From NCBI GenBank assembly GCA_905234425.1, contig CAJOHR010000019.1, forward strand, positions 1 through 34,523: a stretch of DNA of 34,523 bases, read 5' to 3'. The DNA is from an uncultured Oscillospiraceae bacterium. GTDB taxonomy: Bacteria; Bacillota; Clostridia; Oscillospirales; Oscillospiraceae. This document shows, piece after piece, positions 1 to 8,217 of this stretch (position 1 is the stretch's first letter; every line of letters starts with the position of its first letter). The notes beneath the pieces are model-generated. The model had not been told where the DNA came from. It did no database searches and saw nothing but the letters and a program-made list of their open reading frames with translations. Made by a program: the position numbers and the translations under genes.

Positions 1-200
1 GAAATGGTCAACTTGCCGGCGTTAATGGTGGTCAGGGCCGCAGGGGCAGCCTCCTCGGACTCGGCAGCGGAGGCGTTTTCCGCCACAGAAGCCGCGTCGG
101 CGTCGGTGTTCTCCGCCACAGAGGCCTCGTTGGCGCCGCCGCAGGCCGCCAGGCTCAGCACGAGACACAGGGCCAGCAGAAGCGCAAGATACTTTTTCAT
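1..200 (-). CDS. Substrate-binding lipoprotein of an ABC transporter (5' part only)
   Basis: Only the first 66 codons are in the window; the gene runs off the left edge. The start is the ATG at 198-200, with a GAGAGGAAGG ribosome-binding sequence upstream. The product opens with a short basic n-region, a Leu/Ala-rich core and the lipobox LAAC, giving a lipidated Cys20. An acidic Ala/Ser/Glu linker follows (about residues 23-56). The last visible residues, TTINAGKLTIS, resemble the start of a family-3 (polar amino acid) solute-binding domain, but too little is visible to name the substrate. Its promoter overlaps a sequence like one upstream of argG, so a basic amino acid such as arginine is an attractive guess. 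Lipoprotein status is seen directly; transporter role is inferred. Confidence 0.7.
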   Translation of the reverse strand, partial: MKKYLALLLALCLVLSLAACGGANEASVAENTDADAASVAENASAAESEEAAPAALTTINAGKLTI

Positions 201-242
201 CTGGGATCCTTCCTCTCTTGAAATTCAATTTGGATGTGCATC

Positions 243-271
243 ATTGTAGCAAAAAACCGCTGCAAAATCAA
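243..271 (-). promoter_or_regulatory. Sigma-A promoter of the lipoprotein at 1-200
   Basis: Read on the minus strand: -35 TTGATT (266-271), 17-bp spacer, extended -10 TGC-TACAAT (243-248). The gene starts about 43 bp downstream. Confidence 0.7.
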
Positions 272-281
272 TATTTATGCG
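266..281. promoter_or_regulatory. Possible ArgR-like operator overlapping the -35 box
   Basis: Minus strand CGCATAAATATTGATT covers the -35 element of the lipoprotein promoter. CATAAATATTGAT matches CATAAATATTCAT at 12020-12032 upstream of argG at 12 of 13 positions. The fit to the classical ARG-box consensus is only partial, so this is a candidate site. The rest of 201-375 shows no gene and no clear terminator for argD. Confidence 0.35.
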
Positions 282-375
282 TTTATTCTCCGGTTCATTC
301 AAATATTTGGGCTATTTTATGTATTTCCCCGGGGTCATGCCGCCGGGTTTTGTGCATGAAGCCGAGGTTCCTCCG

Positions 376-1560
376 TCATGTGGCGCTTCCCAGCACCGCT
401 TCCAGGATCTCCAGCGCCCGGTCCATCTCCGCCTTGGAAACCACCAGGGGCGGCAGCATCCTAATGGTGTTGTGGCCGGCGGTCAGGCAGAGCAGGCCCT
501 TTTCCAGCAGGGTCCCCACCAGCCTGGACGCCTCATAGCCCTCCTCCAGGCCCACGCCCAGCATGAGGCCCATGCCCCGGATCTCCCGGACACCGGGCAG
601 GGCGGCGATTTTCTCCCGAAGGTAGTCTCCCTTCTCCCGGACGCTTTGCAGCATGGCCTCGTCCATCTGCTCCAGGACGCTCAGAGCCCCGGCGCAGCAC
701 ACGGGATTGCCGCCGAAGGTGGTGGCATGGGTGCCCGGGGTAAAGACCTCCGCTGTCTTCTCCGAGGCCAGGACACCGGCCAGGGGCAGGCCGCCGCCGA
801 TGCCCTTGGCAAAGGTCATCACGTCCGGCAGAATGTCGTACTGCTGGAAGCAGAACAGGCTGCCCGTCCGGCCCACGCCGGTCTGGACCTCGTCCACCGC
901 CAGAAGCCAGTCCTTCTCGGCGCACAGGGCCTCCAGGCCCTTGACGAAATCCCTGTCCAGGGGCAGCACGCCGCCCTCCCCCTGTATAAGCTCCACCATG
1001 ACGGCGCAGACCGTGCCGTCATCCAGGGCCCTGACGGACTCCAGATCGTCGGCATCGGCGTACACGAAGCCCTCGGTGAAGGGGAAGAAATACTGGTGGA
1101 ACACGTCCTGGCCCGTGGCGGCCAGGGTAGTCACGGTCCGGCCGTGGAAGGAGTCCACCAGGGTAATGATGGTGCTGCGGCCCTGGCCGTATTTGTCGAA
1201 GGAGTACTTCCGGCAGAGCTTGATCATGCCCTCGTTGGCCTCGCCGCCGCCGTTGGCAAAGAAGGCCCGCTTCATGCCGGTCCTGGCCGTCAGCTGCTCC
1301 GCCAGGCGGACGTAGGGCTCGGAGTAATAGAGATTGGACACGTGCTGGAGCTTTGCCGCCTGGGCGGTCACCGCGTCCAGCCACTTTTCGTTGCCATAGC
1401 CCAGGCAGTTGACGCCGATGCCCGAGGCAAAGTCGATATAGGCCCGTCCCTCCGGGGAATAGAGCGTGGCCCCCTCCCCGTGGTCCAGGGCCAGGGGAAA
1501 CCGGCCGTAGGTCTGCATCACGTGTTCTTTATCCAGCGCAAGGAGCTGTTCGCTGTTCAT
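376..1560 (-). CDS. argD: Acetylornithine aminotransferase
   Basis: PLP-dependent class III aminotransferase of 394 aa, full length for the family. It transfers an amino group from glutamate to N-acetylglutamate semialdehyde to give N-acetylornithine in cytoplasmic arginine synthesis. Visible landmarks are the phosphate-binding region ANGGGEANEG (102-111), SFHGRT (137-142), the PLP-contacting Asp in AVDEVQTG (Asp223) and the Schiff-base lysine in TFAKGIGGG (Lys252). The first of these is NSGAEANE in most relatives, so GGG is slightly unusual. The gene is last in argJ-argB-argD, 18 bp after argB, so co-transcription is very likely. Close relatives act on ornithine, succinylornithine or 4-aminobutyrate; the neighbours make ArgD the natural call. 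Confidence 0.95.
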   Translation of the reverse strand: MNSEQLLALDKEHVMQTYGRFPLALDHGEGATLYSPEGRAYIDFASGIGVNCLGYGNEKWLDAVTAQAAKLQHVSNLYYSEPYVRLAEQLTARTGMKRAFFANGGGEANEGMIKLCRKYSFDKYGQGRSTIITLVDSFHGRTVTTLAATGQDVFHQYFFPFTEGFVYADADDLESVRALDDGTVCAVMVELIQGEGGVLPLDRDFVKGLEALCAEKDWLLAVDEVQTGVGRTGSLFCFQQYDILPDVMTFAKGIGGGLPLAGVLASEKTAEVFTPGTHATTFGGNPVCCAGALSVLEQMDEAMLQSVREKGDYLREKIAALPGVREIRGMGLMLGVGLEEGYEASRLVGTLLEKGLLCLTAGHNTIRMLPPLVVSKAEMDRALEILEAVLGSAT

Positions 1561-1578
1561 AACTTTCCTTCCTTTCCG

Positions 1579-2442
1579 TCAATAGATCATGGTTCCCACA
1601 CCGGCGTCGGTGAGAAGCTCGATGAGCACCGAGTGCTCGATCCGGCCGTCGAGAATGTGGGCCCTGCGGACGCCTTTTTTCACCGCGTCCACGCAGCACT
1701 GGATCTTGGGGATCATGCCGCCCTGGATCACGCCCTCCTCCACCAGAGCCGGCACCTCATTGGCGGGGCACTTGGAGATCAGGCTCTCGGGATCGTTCAC
1801 ATCCCGCATGAGGCCCAGCACGTCCGTCAGGATGATCAGCTTTTCCGCGTCCAGGGCCGCGGCGATCTCCGCCGCCGCCGTGTCCGCGTTGATGTTGTAG
1901 CACTTCTCCCCGTCGGTGCCTGCGGCCACCGTGGAGATCACGGGGATATAGTCCCCGGCCAGCACATCGTAGATGGCCTGGGGATTCACGCCGGTGATGT
2001 TTCCCACCAGGCCGTAGTCGAAGCCGTCGCCGGCTTTCTTCACCGCCTGGATCATCCGCCCGTCCATGCCGCACAGGCCCATGGCCTTGCCGCCGTAGAG
2101 GTTGATCAGGGACACCAGATCCTTGTTCACCTTGCCGCAGAGCACCTGCTGGACCACGTCCATGGTCTCCGGGTCGGTGTAGCGCAGGCCGTTTACAAAC
2201 CGGCCCTCCTTCCCCAGCTTTTTCAGCATGTCGGAGATCTCGGGGCCGCCGCCGTGGACCACCACCACACGGATGCCCATCTGGTGGAGCAGGACGATGT
2301 CACTTAACACCGCCCGGCGCAGATGCTCGCTGATCATGGCGTTTCCGCCGTACTTCACCACGATGATCTTGCCGCTGAACTGCTGGATATAGGGCAGGGC
2401 CTCATTGAGGATCCTGGCCCTTTCCGCGTTGGAAATGCTCAT
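1579..2442 (-). CDS. argB: Acetylglutamate kinase
   Basis: Amino-acid kinase family enzyme, 287 aa from the start chosen here. It phosphorylates N-acetylglutamate with ATP and is the usual feedback target of arginine. Visible motifs are VVKYGGNAM near the N-terminus, with the ATP-binding lysine, and VVVVHGGGPEI (about 59-69), which binds acetylglutamate. NITGVNP follows later. An in-frame ATG at 2463 overlaps the argJ stop (TGATG) and would add seven residues (MEERRRD). I prefer the ATG at 2442 because GAGAGG lies 9 nt upstream and MSISNAERARIL matches the usual family N-terminus. Translation is probably coupled to argJ. I cannot judge from sequence alone whether it is arginine-inhibited. Confidence 0.95.
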   Translation of the reverse strand: MSISNAERARILNEALPYIQQFSGKIIVVKYGGNAMISEHLRRAVLSDIVLLHQMGIRVVVVHGGGPEISDMLKKLGKEGRFVNGLRYTDPETMDVVQQVLCGKVNKDLVSLINLYGGKAMGLCGMDGRMIQAVKKAGDGFDYGLVGNITGVNPQAIYDVLAGDYIPVISTVAAGTDGEKCYNINADTAAAEIAAALDAEKLIILTDVLGLMRDVNDPESLISKCPANEVPALVEEGVIQGGMIPKIQCCVDAVKKGVRRAHILDGRIEHSVLIELLTDAGVGTMIY

Positions 2443-2462
2443 GTCACGCCGCCTCTCTTCCA

Positions 2463-3683
2463 TCAGGTCCGGTAGTCCCCGTTGATCTTCACATAGTCAT
2501 AGGTCAGGTCGCAGCCCCAGGCGGTGGCGGAATGGGTGCCCTCGTTCACGTTCACGAGGATCTCCACCTGGTCCCGGGTCAGGATCTTCTTCGCCAGGTC
2601 CTCGTCGAAGGCCAGGCCCTCGCCCTTGGCGCAGACCTGGATCTCCCCTGCCGCCGAGGCGAAGGACACGTCCACATACTCCGGCCGGAAGGGGGCTCTG
2701 GAGTAGCCCATGGCGCAGACCACCCGGCCCCAGTTGGCGTCGGCGCCGAACATGGCCGCCTTCACCAGGGAGGACCGGATCACCTCCATGGCCAGCTTCT
2801 CCGCCACATCCTCGCTGCGGGAGCCGGACACGGTGCAGGTCACCAGCTTGGTGGCGCCCTCGCCGTCTCCGGCGATCTTCCTGGCCAGCTCCGTGCAGAC
2901 GAAGGTCAGGGCCTCATAGAACACGTCGTAGTCCTCGTTCCGCCAGTCGATCAGGTCGTTGCCCGCCTGGCCGGAGGCCAGGATCACGCAGGTGTCGTTG
3001 GTGGAGGTATCTCCGTCCACGCTGACCCGGTTGAAGGTGACCTTCACCACGTCCTGGAGGGCCTTTTGCAGGATGTCCGGGGCGATGGAGCAGTCCGTGG
3101 TCAGGAAGCAGAGCATGGTGCCCATGTTGGGATGGATCATGCCGGAGCCCTTGGCGATGCCCCCCAGCCGGATCTCCTTCCCGCCGGCCTCAAAGCACAC
3201 GGCGATCTCCTTGGGCACGGTGTCCGTGGTCATGATGGCCCTGGCGGCCTCCATGCTCCCGTCCCGGCTCAGCAGGGACGCCAGCGCGGGACAAGCCTGC
3301 TCCACCGCCTCCACGTTCATGGGAACGCCGATGACGCCGGTGGAGGCCACCAGGAAGTCCTGGGGCCGGAGTCCTGTGGCTGCGGCGGCGGCAGCCGCCA
3401 TTTTCACCGCGTTTTCGTGGCCCATAGGGGCGCAGGCGTTGGCGTTGCCGGAGTTGGCGATAATGCCTCTGGCCACGCCATCCTCCAGGTGCTCCATCGT
3501 CACATAGATGGGGGCGGCCTTCACCCGGTTCATGGTGTAGACGCCTGCCGCGGCGGCCTCTCCGTCGCAGAGGATCATGGCCACGTCGTTCTTGGCCGGG
3601 TCGCTGCCGGCCTTGACCCCGGCATGGACGCCGGAGGCCCGGAAGCCCTTGGCGGCCGTGACGCCGCCGGTGATGATTTTCAT
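2463..3683 (-). CDS. argJ: Bifunctional ornithine acetyltransferase / N-acetylglutamate synthase
   Basis: ArgJ-family enzyme of 406 aa. It moves the acetyl group from N-acetylornithine to glutamate (cyclic pathway) and in bifunctional members also uses acetyl-CoA. ArgJ cleaves itself before a catalytic threonine; here the site is PNMGTMLCF, with Thr189 as the nucleophile, and Gly replaces the more usual Ala before it. The start is the ATG at 3683, preceded by GGGAGG with a 7-nt spacer. A longer reading from 3710 lacks such a site. The gene heads argJ-argB-argD. I see no clean promoter in 3684-3790, only a short CCGGG/CCCGG hairpin and the imperfect palindrome TTCAA-N8-TTGAA. Confidence 0.95.
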   Translation of the reverse strand: MKIITGGVTAAKGFRASGVHAGVKAGSDPAKNDVAMILCDGEAAAAGVYTMNRVKAAPIYVTMEHLEDGVARGIIANSGNANACAPMGHENAVKMAAAAAAATGLRPQDFLVASTGVIGVPMNVEAVEQACPALASLLSRDGSMEAARAIMTTDTVPKEIAVCFEAGGKEIRLGGIAKGSGMIHPNMGTMLCFLTTDCSIAPDILQKALQDVVKVTFNRVSVDGDTSTNDTCVILASGQAGNDLIDWRNEDYDVFYEALTFVCTELARKIAGDGEGATKLVTCTVSGSRSEDVAEKLAMEVIRSSLVKAAMFGADANWGRVVCAMGYSRAPFRPEYVDVSFASAAGEIQVCAKGEGLAFDEDLAKKILTRDQVEILVNVNEGTHSATAWGCDLTYDYVKINGDYRT

Positions 3684-3830
3684 GTGATTACCTCCCGTTT
3701 TCAGTCGCATGAGAACTGTATCTATTCAAAATGTATATTGAACCGGGATTTTCCCCGGACAATGTCCCCAATTAAGTTGGATAATGTTCGAAAAACGGCT
3801 TATTTCCCGGATGCGCCGTGAATTTCCCGG

Positions 3831-3859
3831 TTGCATGACGGAAGCCTGTGTGCTAAAAT
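3831..3859 (+). promoter_or_regulatory. Sigma-A promoter of the LtaS-like gene
   Basis: -35 TTGCAT (3831-3836), 17-bp spacer, extended -10 TGC-TAAAAT (3854-3859). Two direct copies of ATTTCCCGG (3802-3810 and 3822-3830) sit just upstream, 20 bp apart. The second runs into the -35 box as TTTCCCGGTTGCAT, which recurs exactly at 27065-27078. Confidence 0.65.
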
Positions 3860-3912
3860 GTTTTCGGTTTCTGCATATCGAGATTTTCTGGTACCTGGGA
3901 GATGTTTAAACA

Positions 3913-5835
3913 TTGAAAGAACGTAAACATGAGGACAGCGCCCGGGGGCTGCTTCGCTTTCTGCCCCAGCCCCGTTCCTGGAAGGCGGCGCTTTTGCAGC
4001 TTCCGCTGATTCTGGCGCTGTCCGCGGGGGTTCTGGTCCTGTGCGTGAAGATCGCGCCCAACCAGCTCTCCTATATGATCGAGCAGTTCACCTCGCAGCC
4101 GCTGCTGCTGCTGATGAACTATGTACCCGTCTTTGTGGTCATGGTGTTCCTGGCCTCTCTGACCGGGAACGTATTCTACGGCGCGGCCCTGACGGAGCTG
4201 ATCTGGGGCGGTCTCTCTCTGGCGAACCGGATCAAGTGCGACATCCGCCGGGAGCCGCTCTATCCCCGGGATCTGAAGCTGGCCCGGGAGGCCCTGTCGG
4301 TGGTCGGCAGCCACATCGATCTGCCCATGAAGATCATCGGGGCGCTGGTGCTCAGCATTGCGGGCCTTGGGGCGCTGGGCTTTCTGCTGGCCCGGCGGAG
4401 CAAGCGGCCCATGGGCCTGCGTGGACCTTCCCGGTGGCTTCATGTCCTGATCTCCGGCGTGCTGGCCGTAGTGCTGACCTTCACCGTCTTTTACTCCGGC
4501 TCCATTTATACCAGCTTCACCGGCGGTCACTTTTTCCACATCATGGGCGCCTACAACGATCTGGGCTTCATCTACAGCTTCTGCCACCACATCACCACGG
4601 GCAACGTGGACAAGCCCGGCCACTATGACAAGGACGAAGCCGAGGCCTGGGATCAGGCGTACCTGGGCGAGCCATCGTGCAAGCCGGTAAACGTGGTGGT
4701 CCTCATGGGCGAGACCTTTACGGATCTCCCGGACTACGGCATGTTCCCTTACTCAGCCGACGAGGACGTGATCCCCTTCTACCATGAGATGATCGCCCGG
4801 GAGGACGTGATCTCCGGCCATCTCGTGGTGGGCAATCTGGGCGGCGGCACGGCCAACACGGAGTTTGACATGATGACGGGCATCCAGTGGGATTCCCTGT
4901 CTCCCGGCACCACCGTGGCCTTCCGCACCGTGGACAACAACATCGACAGCATTTTCCGGCTGTATCACTCCGCCGGATACCTGACCAGCTATATCCATCC
5001 CGGCAACCGCTGGTTCTACAACCGGAACCACGTGCTGCCCCGGCTGGGGGCCGAAAGCACCATCTTTATGGAGGACATGGAGGACCCGGATATCCTGGGC
5101 GGCTATGTGGCCGACGACGCCTGCGCCGATCTGCAGATCGAAAAGCTCCGGACGGACATGGCCGGCGGGCAGCTGATTTTCAACTACACCACCAACATTC
5201 AGAACCACATGTACTACGATGAGGACAAGTACGAGCCGGATGTATACATCCCGCCGCTCCAGTGCAGCGTGGAGCTGCCCGCGGACACGGAGAGCCAGCT
5301 TGCCATCTACTTCAAGGGTCTTCGGGACTGCGACGCCAGCCTCCGGAAGGTGGTCTCCTATCTGGAGGACTGCGGCGAGCCCATCCTGTTTGTGTTCTAC
5401 GGCGACCATCTGCCCTATCTGGGGGACGACGGCATCGGCTACGAGCAGCTTGGGCTGACCGAAGACGTCCTGCCCTACGATTTCTCCCTCTTCGAGCCGC
5501 CCTATCTGATCTGGGCCAACGAGGAGGCCAAGGAGATCCTGGACTGGGACAACGCCGTGGCCTCCCTGGAGCTCTCCGACACCCTGTCGGTCTGCTTTAT
5601 GGGCGCCGCCGTCACGGAGCTCACCGGCGCGGCGGATTCCTCTCCCTGGTTCACCTTCCTCAATCAGCTCCGCCGGGACTATCCGGTGGTCTGGAAGGGT
5701 GAATATATGGACCGGGACGGAAACATCACAACGGAGCTCGCCGCCGAGGACCAGGCCAGGATCGACAAGTGGCGGAAGTGGTCCTACTACCGGATGGAGG
5801 ATAAGCCCATCGACAGCTATGAGACCACGGAATAA
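3913..5835 (+). CDS. LtaS-like membrane phosphotransferase (sulfatase/alkaline phosphatase superfamily)
   Basis: 640-aa membrane protein: about five hydrophobic segments in the first 200 residues (around 27-46, 67-85, 87-104, 138-160 and 175-197), then a large extracytoplasmic catalytic domain. LtaS enzymes move glycerol-phosphate from phosphatidylglycerol onto lipoteichoic acid using a Mn-bound threonine. The matching features are VVVLMGETF (Glu267), GGGTANTEFD with the candidate nucleophile Thr313, and FVFYGDHLP (Asp498, His499). The start is a TTG, since the next in-frame Met lies beyond the first membrane segment. A weak GGGAG lies 11 nt upstream. It is followed after 26 bp by two acyltransferase genes. 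A glycerol-phosphate or phosphoethanolamine transfer role on a surface polymer is likely; the exact substrate is not known. Confidence 0.85.
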   Translation: MKERKHEDSARGLLRFLPQPRSWKAALLQLPLILALSAGVLVLCVKIAPNQLSYMIEQFTSQPLLLLMNYVPVFVVMVFLASLTGNVFYGAALTELIWGGLSLANRIKCDIRREPLYPRDLKLAREALSVVGSHIDLPMKIIGALVLSIAGLGALGFLLARRSKRPMGLRGPSRWLHVLISGVLAVVLTFTVFYSGSIYTSFTGGHFFHIMGAYNDLGFIYSFCHHITTGNVDKPGHYDKDEAEAWDQAYLGEPSCKPVNVVVLMGETFTDLPDYGMFPYSADEDVIPFYHEMIAREDVISGHLVVGNLGGGTANTEFDMMTGIQWDSLSPGTTVAFRTVDNNIDSIFRLYHSAGYLTSYIHPGNRWFYNRNHVLPRLGAESTIFMEDMEDPDILGGYVADDACADLQIEKLRTDMAGGQLIFNYTTNIQNHMYYDEDKYEPDVYIPPLQCSVELPADTESQLAIYFKGLRDCDASLRKVVSYLEDCGEPILFVFYGDHLPYLGDDGIGYEQLGLTEDVLPYDFSLFEPPYLIWANEEAKEILDWDNAVASLELSDTLSVCFMGAAVTELTGAADSSPWFTFLNQLRRDYPVVWKGEYMDRDGNITTELAAEDQARIDKWRKWSYYRMEDKPIDSYETTE

Positions 5836-5861
5836 ACAATAAGCAGAAAAGAGGGAGCAAC

Positions 5862-7037
5862 ATGTGTGAAAAGGAAGCGGCCTTGACTGCCGCCGCCCGG
5901 GAAACCCCGAAACCGGCCAAAAAGAAGATCCCGTCTCTGGACCTGATGAAGTTCATGGGGATCATGATCGTGGTGTTCTACCACTGCCGGCTGGTGGTGG
6001 GCGGGATCTACAACGTGAACCTGGCTACGGACCGGTCCCTGGATCAGTATTTCTTCTACGGCGTTCTGACCCTGGTGGGTCCCTGCGTCCCGTTCTTCTT
6101 CCTGGTCAACGGCTATCTGCTTTTTGACCACGCCCTGGACATGAAGAAGCACATCCGCCGGACCCTCCACTTTGTGGTCCTGGCCCTGTTCTGGTCCGTT
6201 CTGACCCTGGGACTCACCATCTGGGAAAGCCCCTGGGGAGAGTTCTCCTGGAAGTACACCATCAAGCACGGTCTGCTCATGGACACGGTCTGGCTCTATC
6301 ACCTGTGGTTCATGGGGGCTATGGTGATCCTGTATATCTTCTTCCCCATGCTCAAGAGCGCCTGGGATCACAACCGGAAGGGCTTCTACTTCTTCCTGGC
6401 CGCCTGCTTCATTATCGTCTTCGGCAACAAGGCGCTGAACATGGCCTACAACGTCTATGCCTGGCTTCGGTATCACGTGAACTACGATCCCAAGATCAAC
6501 TTCTTCTCCATGTTCAATCCCTTTATCGGAGACTATCACACCTACTGGGACGGCTATGGCTACATCTTCGTCTACTTCTGCCTGGGAGCCGTGCTCCGGG
6601 AGTATCAGGAGAAATTCAATGAGATCATGAAGCCCTGGATCTGCATCCTGGGCATTGTCGTGACCACGGCGCTGCTCTATCTCTACGGCTACTTCATGAC
6701 CCTGTCCACCGGGGAGATCTGGCAGTCCGGGGATCAGTACGGCAACGACATCGTGTTCTCTCTGATCCGGGTGCTGTGCATCTTCGGACTGGCGGGCCGG
6801 TACAAGGGCACGGGGAAGCTCAGTAAATTCATCAACTACGTGGGCAACAACACCATGGGCATCTACTTCATTCACTACGTGATCCGCAATCTCACCGTCC
6901 GGTACTTCCGGGCCTTTGTGCCCATTCCGGGCTATCTCCTGAAAACCCTGGTCTATTCCGCCCTGGTGTTCCTGGTGAGCTGGGCGCTCATGGAGGTCTT
7001 CAAGCGGATCCCCGTCCTGAAGAAGCTCATCGCCTGA
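5862..7037 (+). CDS. Acyltransferase family 3 membrane protein (first copy)
   Basis: 391-aa multi-pass protein with about ten hydrophobic helices, of the family that includes OafA, WecH and NodX. Members move acetyl or other acyl groups across the membrane to surface sugars or lipids. The N-terminal signature SLDLMKFMGIMIVVFYH (25-41) has the conserved His41, with Lys30 where many relatives have Arg. The start has GAGGGAG upstream. The gene follows the LtaS-like gene by 26 bp and precedes a paralogue by 19 bp, which suggests a three-gene operon decorating a cell-wall or lipid-linked polymer. The substrate is not predictable from the sequence. Confidence 0.85.
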   Translation: MCEKEAALTAAARETPKPAKKKIPSLDLMKFMGIMIVVFYHCRLVVGGIYNVNLATDRSLDQYFFYGVLTLVGPCVPFFFLVNGYLLFDHALDMKKHIRRTLHFVVLALFWSVLTLGLTIWESPWGEFSWKYTIKHGLLMDTVWLYHLWFMGAMVILYIFFPMLKSAWDHNRKGFYFFLAACFIIVFGNKALNMAYNVYAWLRYHVNYDPKINFFSMFNPFIGDYHTYWDGYGYIFVYFCLGAVLREYQEKFNEIMKPWICILGIVVTTALLYLYGYFMTLSTGEIWQSGDQYGNDIVFSLIRVLCIFGLAGRYKGTGKLSKFINYVGNNTMGIYFIHYVIRNLTVRYFRAFVPIPGYLLKTLVYSALVFLVSWALMEVFKRIPVLKKLIA

Positions 7038-7056
7038 TCAATCGAGGAAGGGAACC

Positions 7057-8184
7057 ATGAAAACGGGATATTTTCGCTCCCCTCTGAAGGAGTCCGGGGG
7101 CTGGAGCGCTTACATCGACCTCCTGGAGGTTATGGGCATGCTGTTTGTGCTTGCCTATCACCTTTCCAATTACAGCTATAAATTCCTGGAGGATCCAAGG
7201 CTTGTCACCGTGGTGCAGCATTATCTGCGCTCCGTGCTGGTCTGCTGCGTCCCTGTATTTCTGCTGTGCAACGGGTATCTCCTGTTTGGCCGCACGCTGG
7301 ACCTGAAAAAGCACCTGAAAAAAACCCTGCGGTTCGCCGTCGCCGGCCTCTTCTGGGGCGCCGTCACCCTTTGGGTCTACAACAGGGTCAGCGGCGTCAC
7401 CTGCAGCGGCTGGGATTTTATCTGGGACATGCTCACCTGGCGCGGGGCCGTGATCCACCTGTGGTACATCGGCCAGCTGGTGGTCATCTACCTCTGCTTC
7501 CCCATCCTGAAAGCGGCTTACGACAGGGACCGGAGGCTGATGCTCTACGCGGCCGCTTTTCTGGCGGTGTTCACCTTCGGCAACCGGCTCGTCAACTGCC
7601 TTTACACCATCTATATGGGCTTCATCAAGGGGATTCCCCTGTCCGGGGCGTACACCTACAACTGGTTTACCATGTTCCATCCCGTCCCCTATGTTCCCGG
7701 CTTCACCTTCGTGTATTTCTGCCTGGGGCCCTTCCTGCCGGATCTCTTTCACCGGCTGGAGCGGTTCACCCGCAGGCGGGTCAATACGGTGACGGGAATC
7801 GCCCTGGGCCTGACCTGCGCCGTCCATACGGTCTTTTTCGCCCTGATTTCCCGGGCAATCGGGGACTATTACTGCCCCATCTGGTACGGCTATGAGTCCG
7901 TCAGCGGCTTTGTGATCACCCTCTGTATGGTGATCCTGCTGGCAAACTATCAAGGGGTCAGGCCGGGACCGGCCAGAGTCCTTCGGTGGTACTCCCGCAG
8001 CACATTGGGGGTCTATTACGTCCATGTGGTGCCGATCCACATCTTCGGGGAATGGCTCATGTCCGTGGGCTTCCTCTACAACCTGCCGGGAAATCTGCTC
8101 TGCGCCGCGATTCTGGGCGCCGTATGCACCCTGTTCACCGCCGCCGTGAAAAAGATCCCCGTACTCAAATATCTGGTATCCTGA
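7057..8184 (+). CDS. Acyltransferase family 3 membrane protein (second copy)
   Basis: 375-aa multi-pass protein aligned along its length with the preceding gene. Shared patterns include the N-terminal DLL/DLM segment, PVFLLCNGYLLFGRTLDLKK versus PFFFLVNGYLLFDHALDMKK, and the ending KKIPVLKYL versus KRIPVLKKL. The start has GGAAGGGAACC upstream. The histidine of the signature is kept (YIDLLEVMGMLFVLAYH, His35), but the residue that is Lys or Arg in active relatives is Glu24 here. The two copies may therefore differ in activity or substrate. A strong terminator follows at 8187-8216. Confidence 0.85.
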   Translation: MKTGYFRSPLKESGGWSAYIDLLEVMGMLFVLAYHLSNYSYKFLEDPRLVTVVQHYLRSVLVCCVPVFLLCNGYLLFGRTLDLKKHLKKTLRFAVAGLFWGAVTLWVYNRVSGVTCSGWDFIWDMLTWRGAVIHLWYIGQLVVIYLCFPILKAAYDRDRRLMLYAAAFLAVFTFGNRLVNCLYTIYMGFIKGIPLSGAYTYNWFTMFHPVPYVPGFTFVYFCLGPFLPDLFHRLERFTRRRVNTVTGIALGLTCAVHTVFFALISRAIGDYYCPIWYGYESVSGFVITLCMVILLANYQGVRPGPARVLRWYSRSTLGVYYVHVVPIHIFGEWLMSVGFLYNLPGNLLCAAILGAVCTLFTAAVKKIPVLKYLVS

Positions 8185-8186
8185 TC

Positions 8187-8216
8187 CATGGCCGCCGAAA
8201 GGCGGCCATGTTTTTT
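8187..8216 (+). terminator. Intrinsic terminator of the surface-polymer operon
   Basis: A perfect 10-bp stem (8187-8196 with 8201-8210), GAAA loop and six T. It lies between the convergent acyltransferase gene and argC and works in the plus direction only. Confidence 0.9.
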
Positions 8217-8217
8217 G

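Noticed and set aside
277..2307. A very long plus-strand open frame opposite argD and argB
   Set aside because: It lies antisense to two clearly recognisable enzymes and has a His/Gly/Val-rich composition typical of the shadow frame in GC-rich genes.
3720..3745. ArgR box upstream of argJ
   Set aside because: The palindrome TTCAA-N8-TTGAA has the half-sites in the wrong arrangement for a classical ARG box, and the match is weak.
2532..3821. A 429-codon plus-strand open frame opposite argJ
   Set aside because: Antisense shadow of argJ, with no ribosome-binding site and no family resemblance.
3902..3916. Four-codon leader peptide (ATG-TTT-AAA-CAT-TGA) overlapping the LtaS-like TTG start
   Set aside because: The only ribosome-binding candidate abuts its ATG with no spacer, so translation is unlikely.
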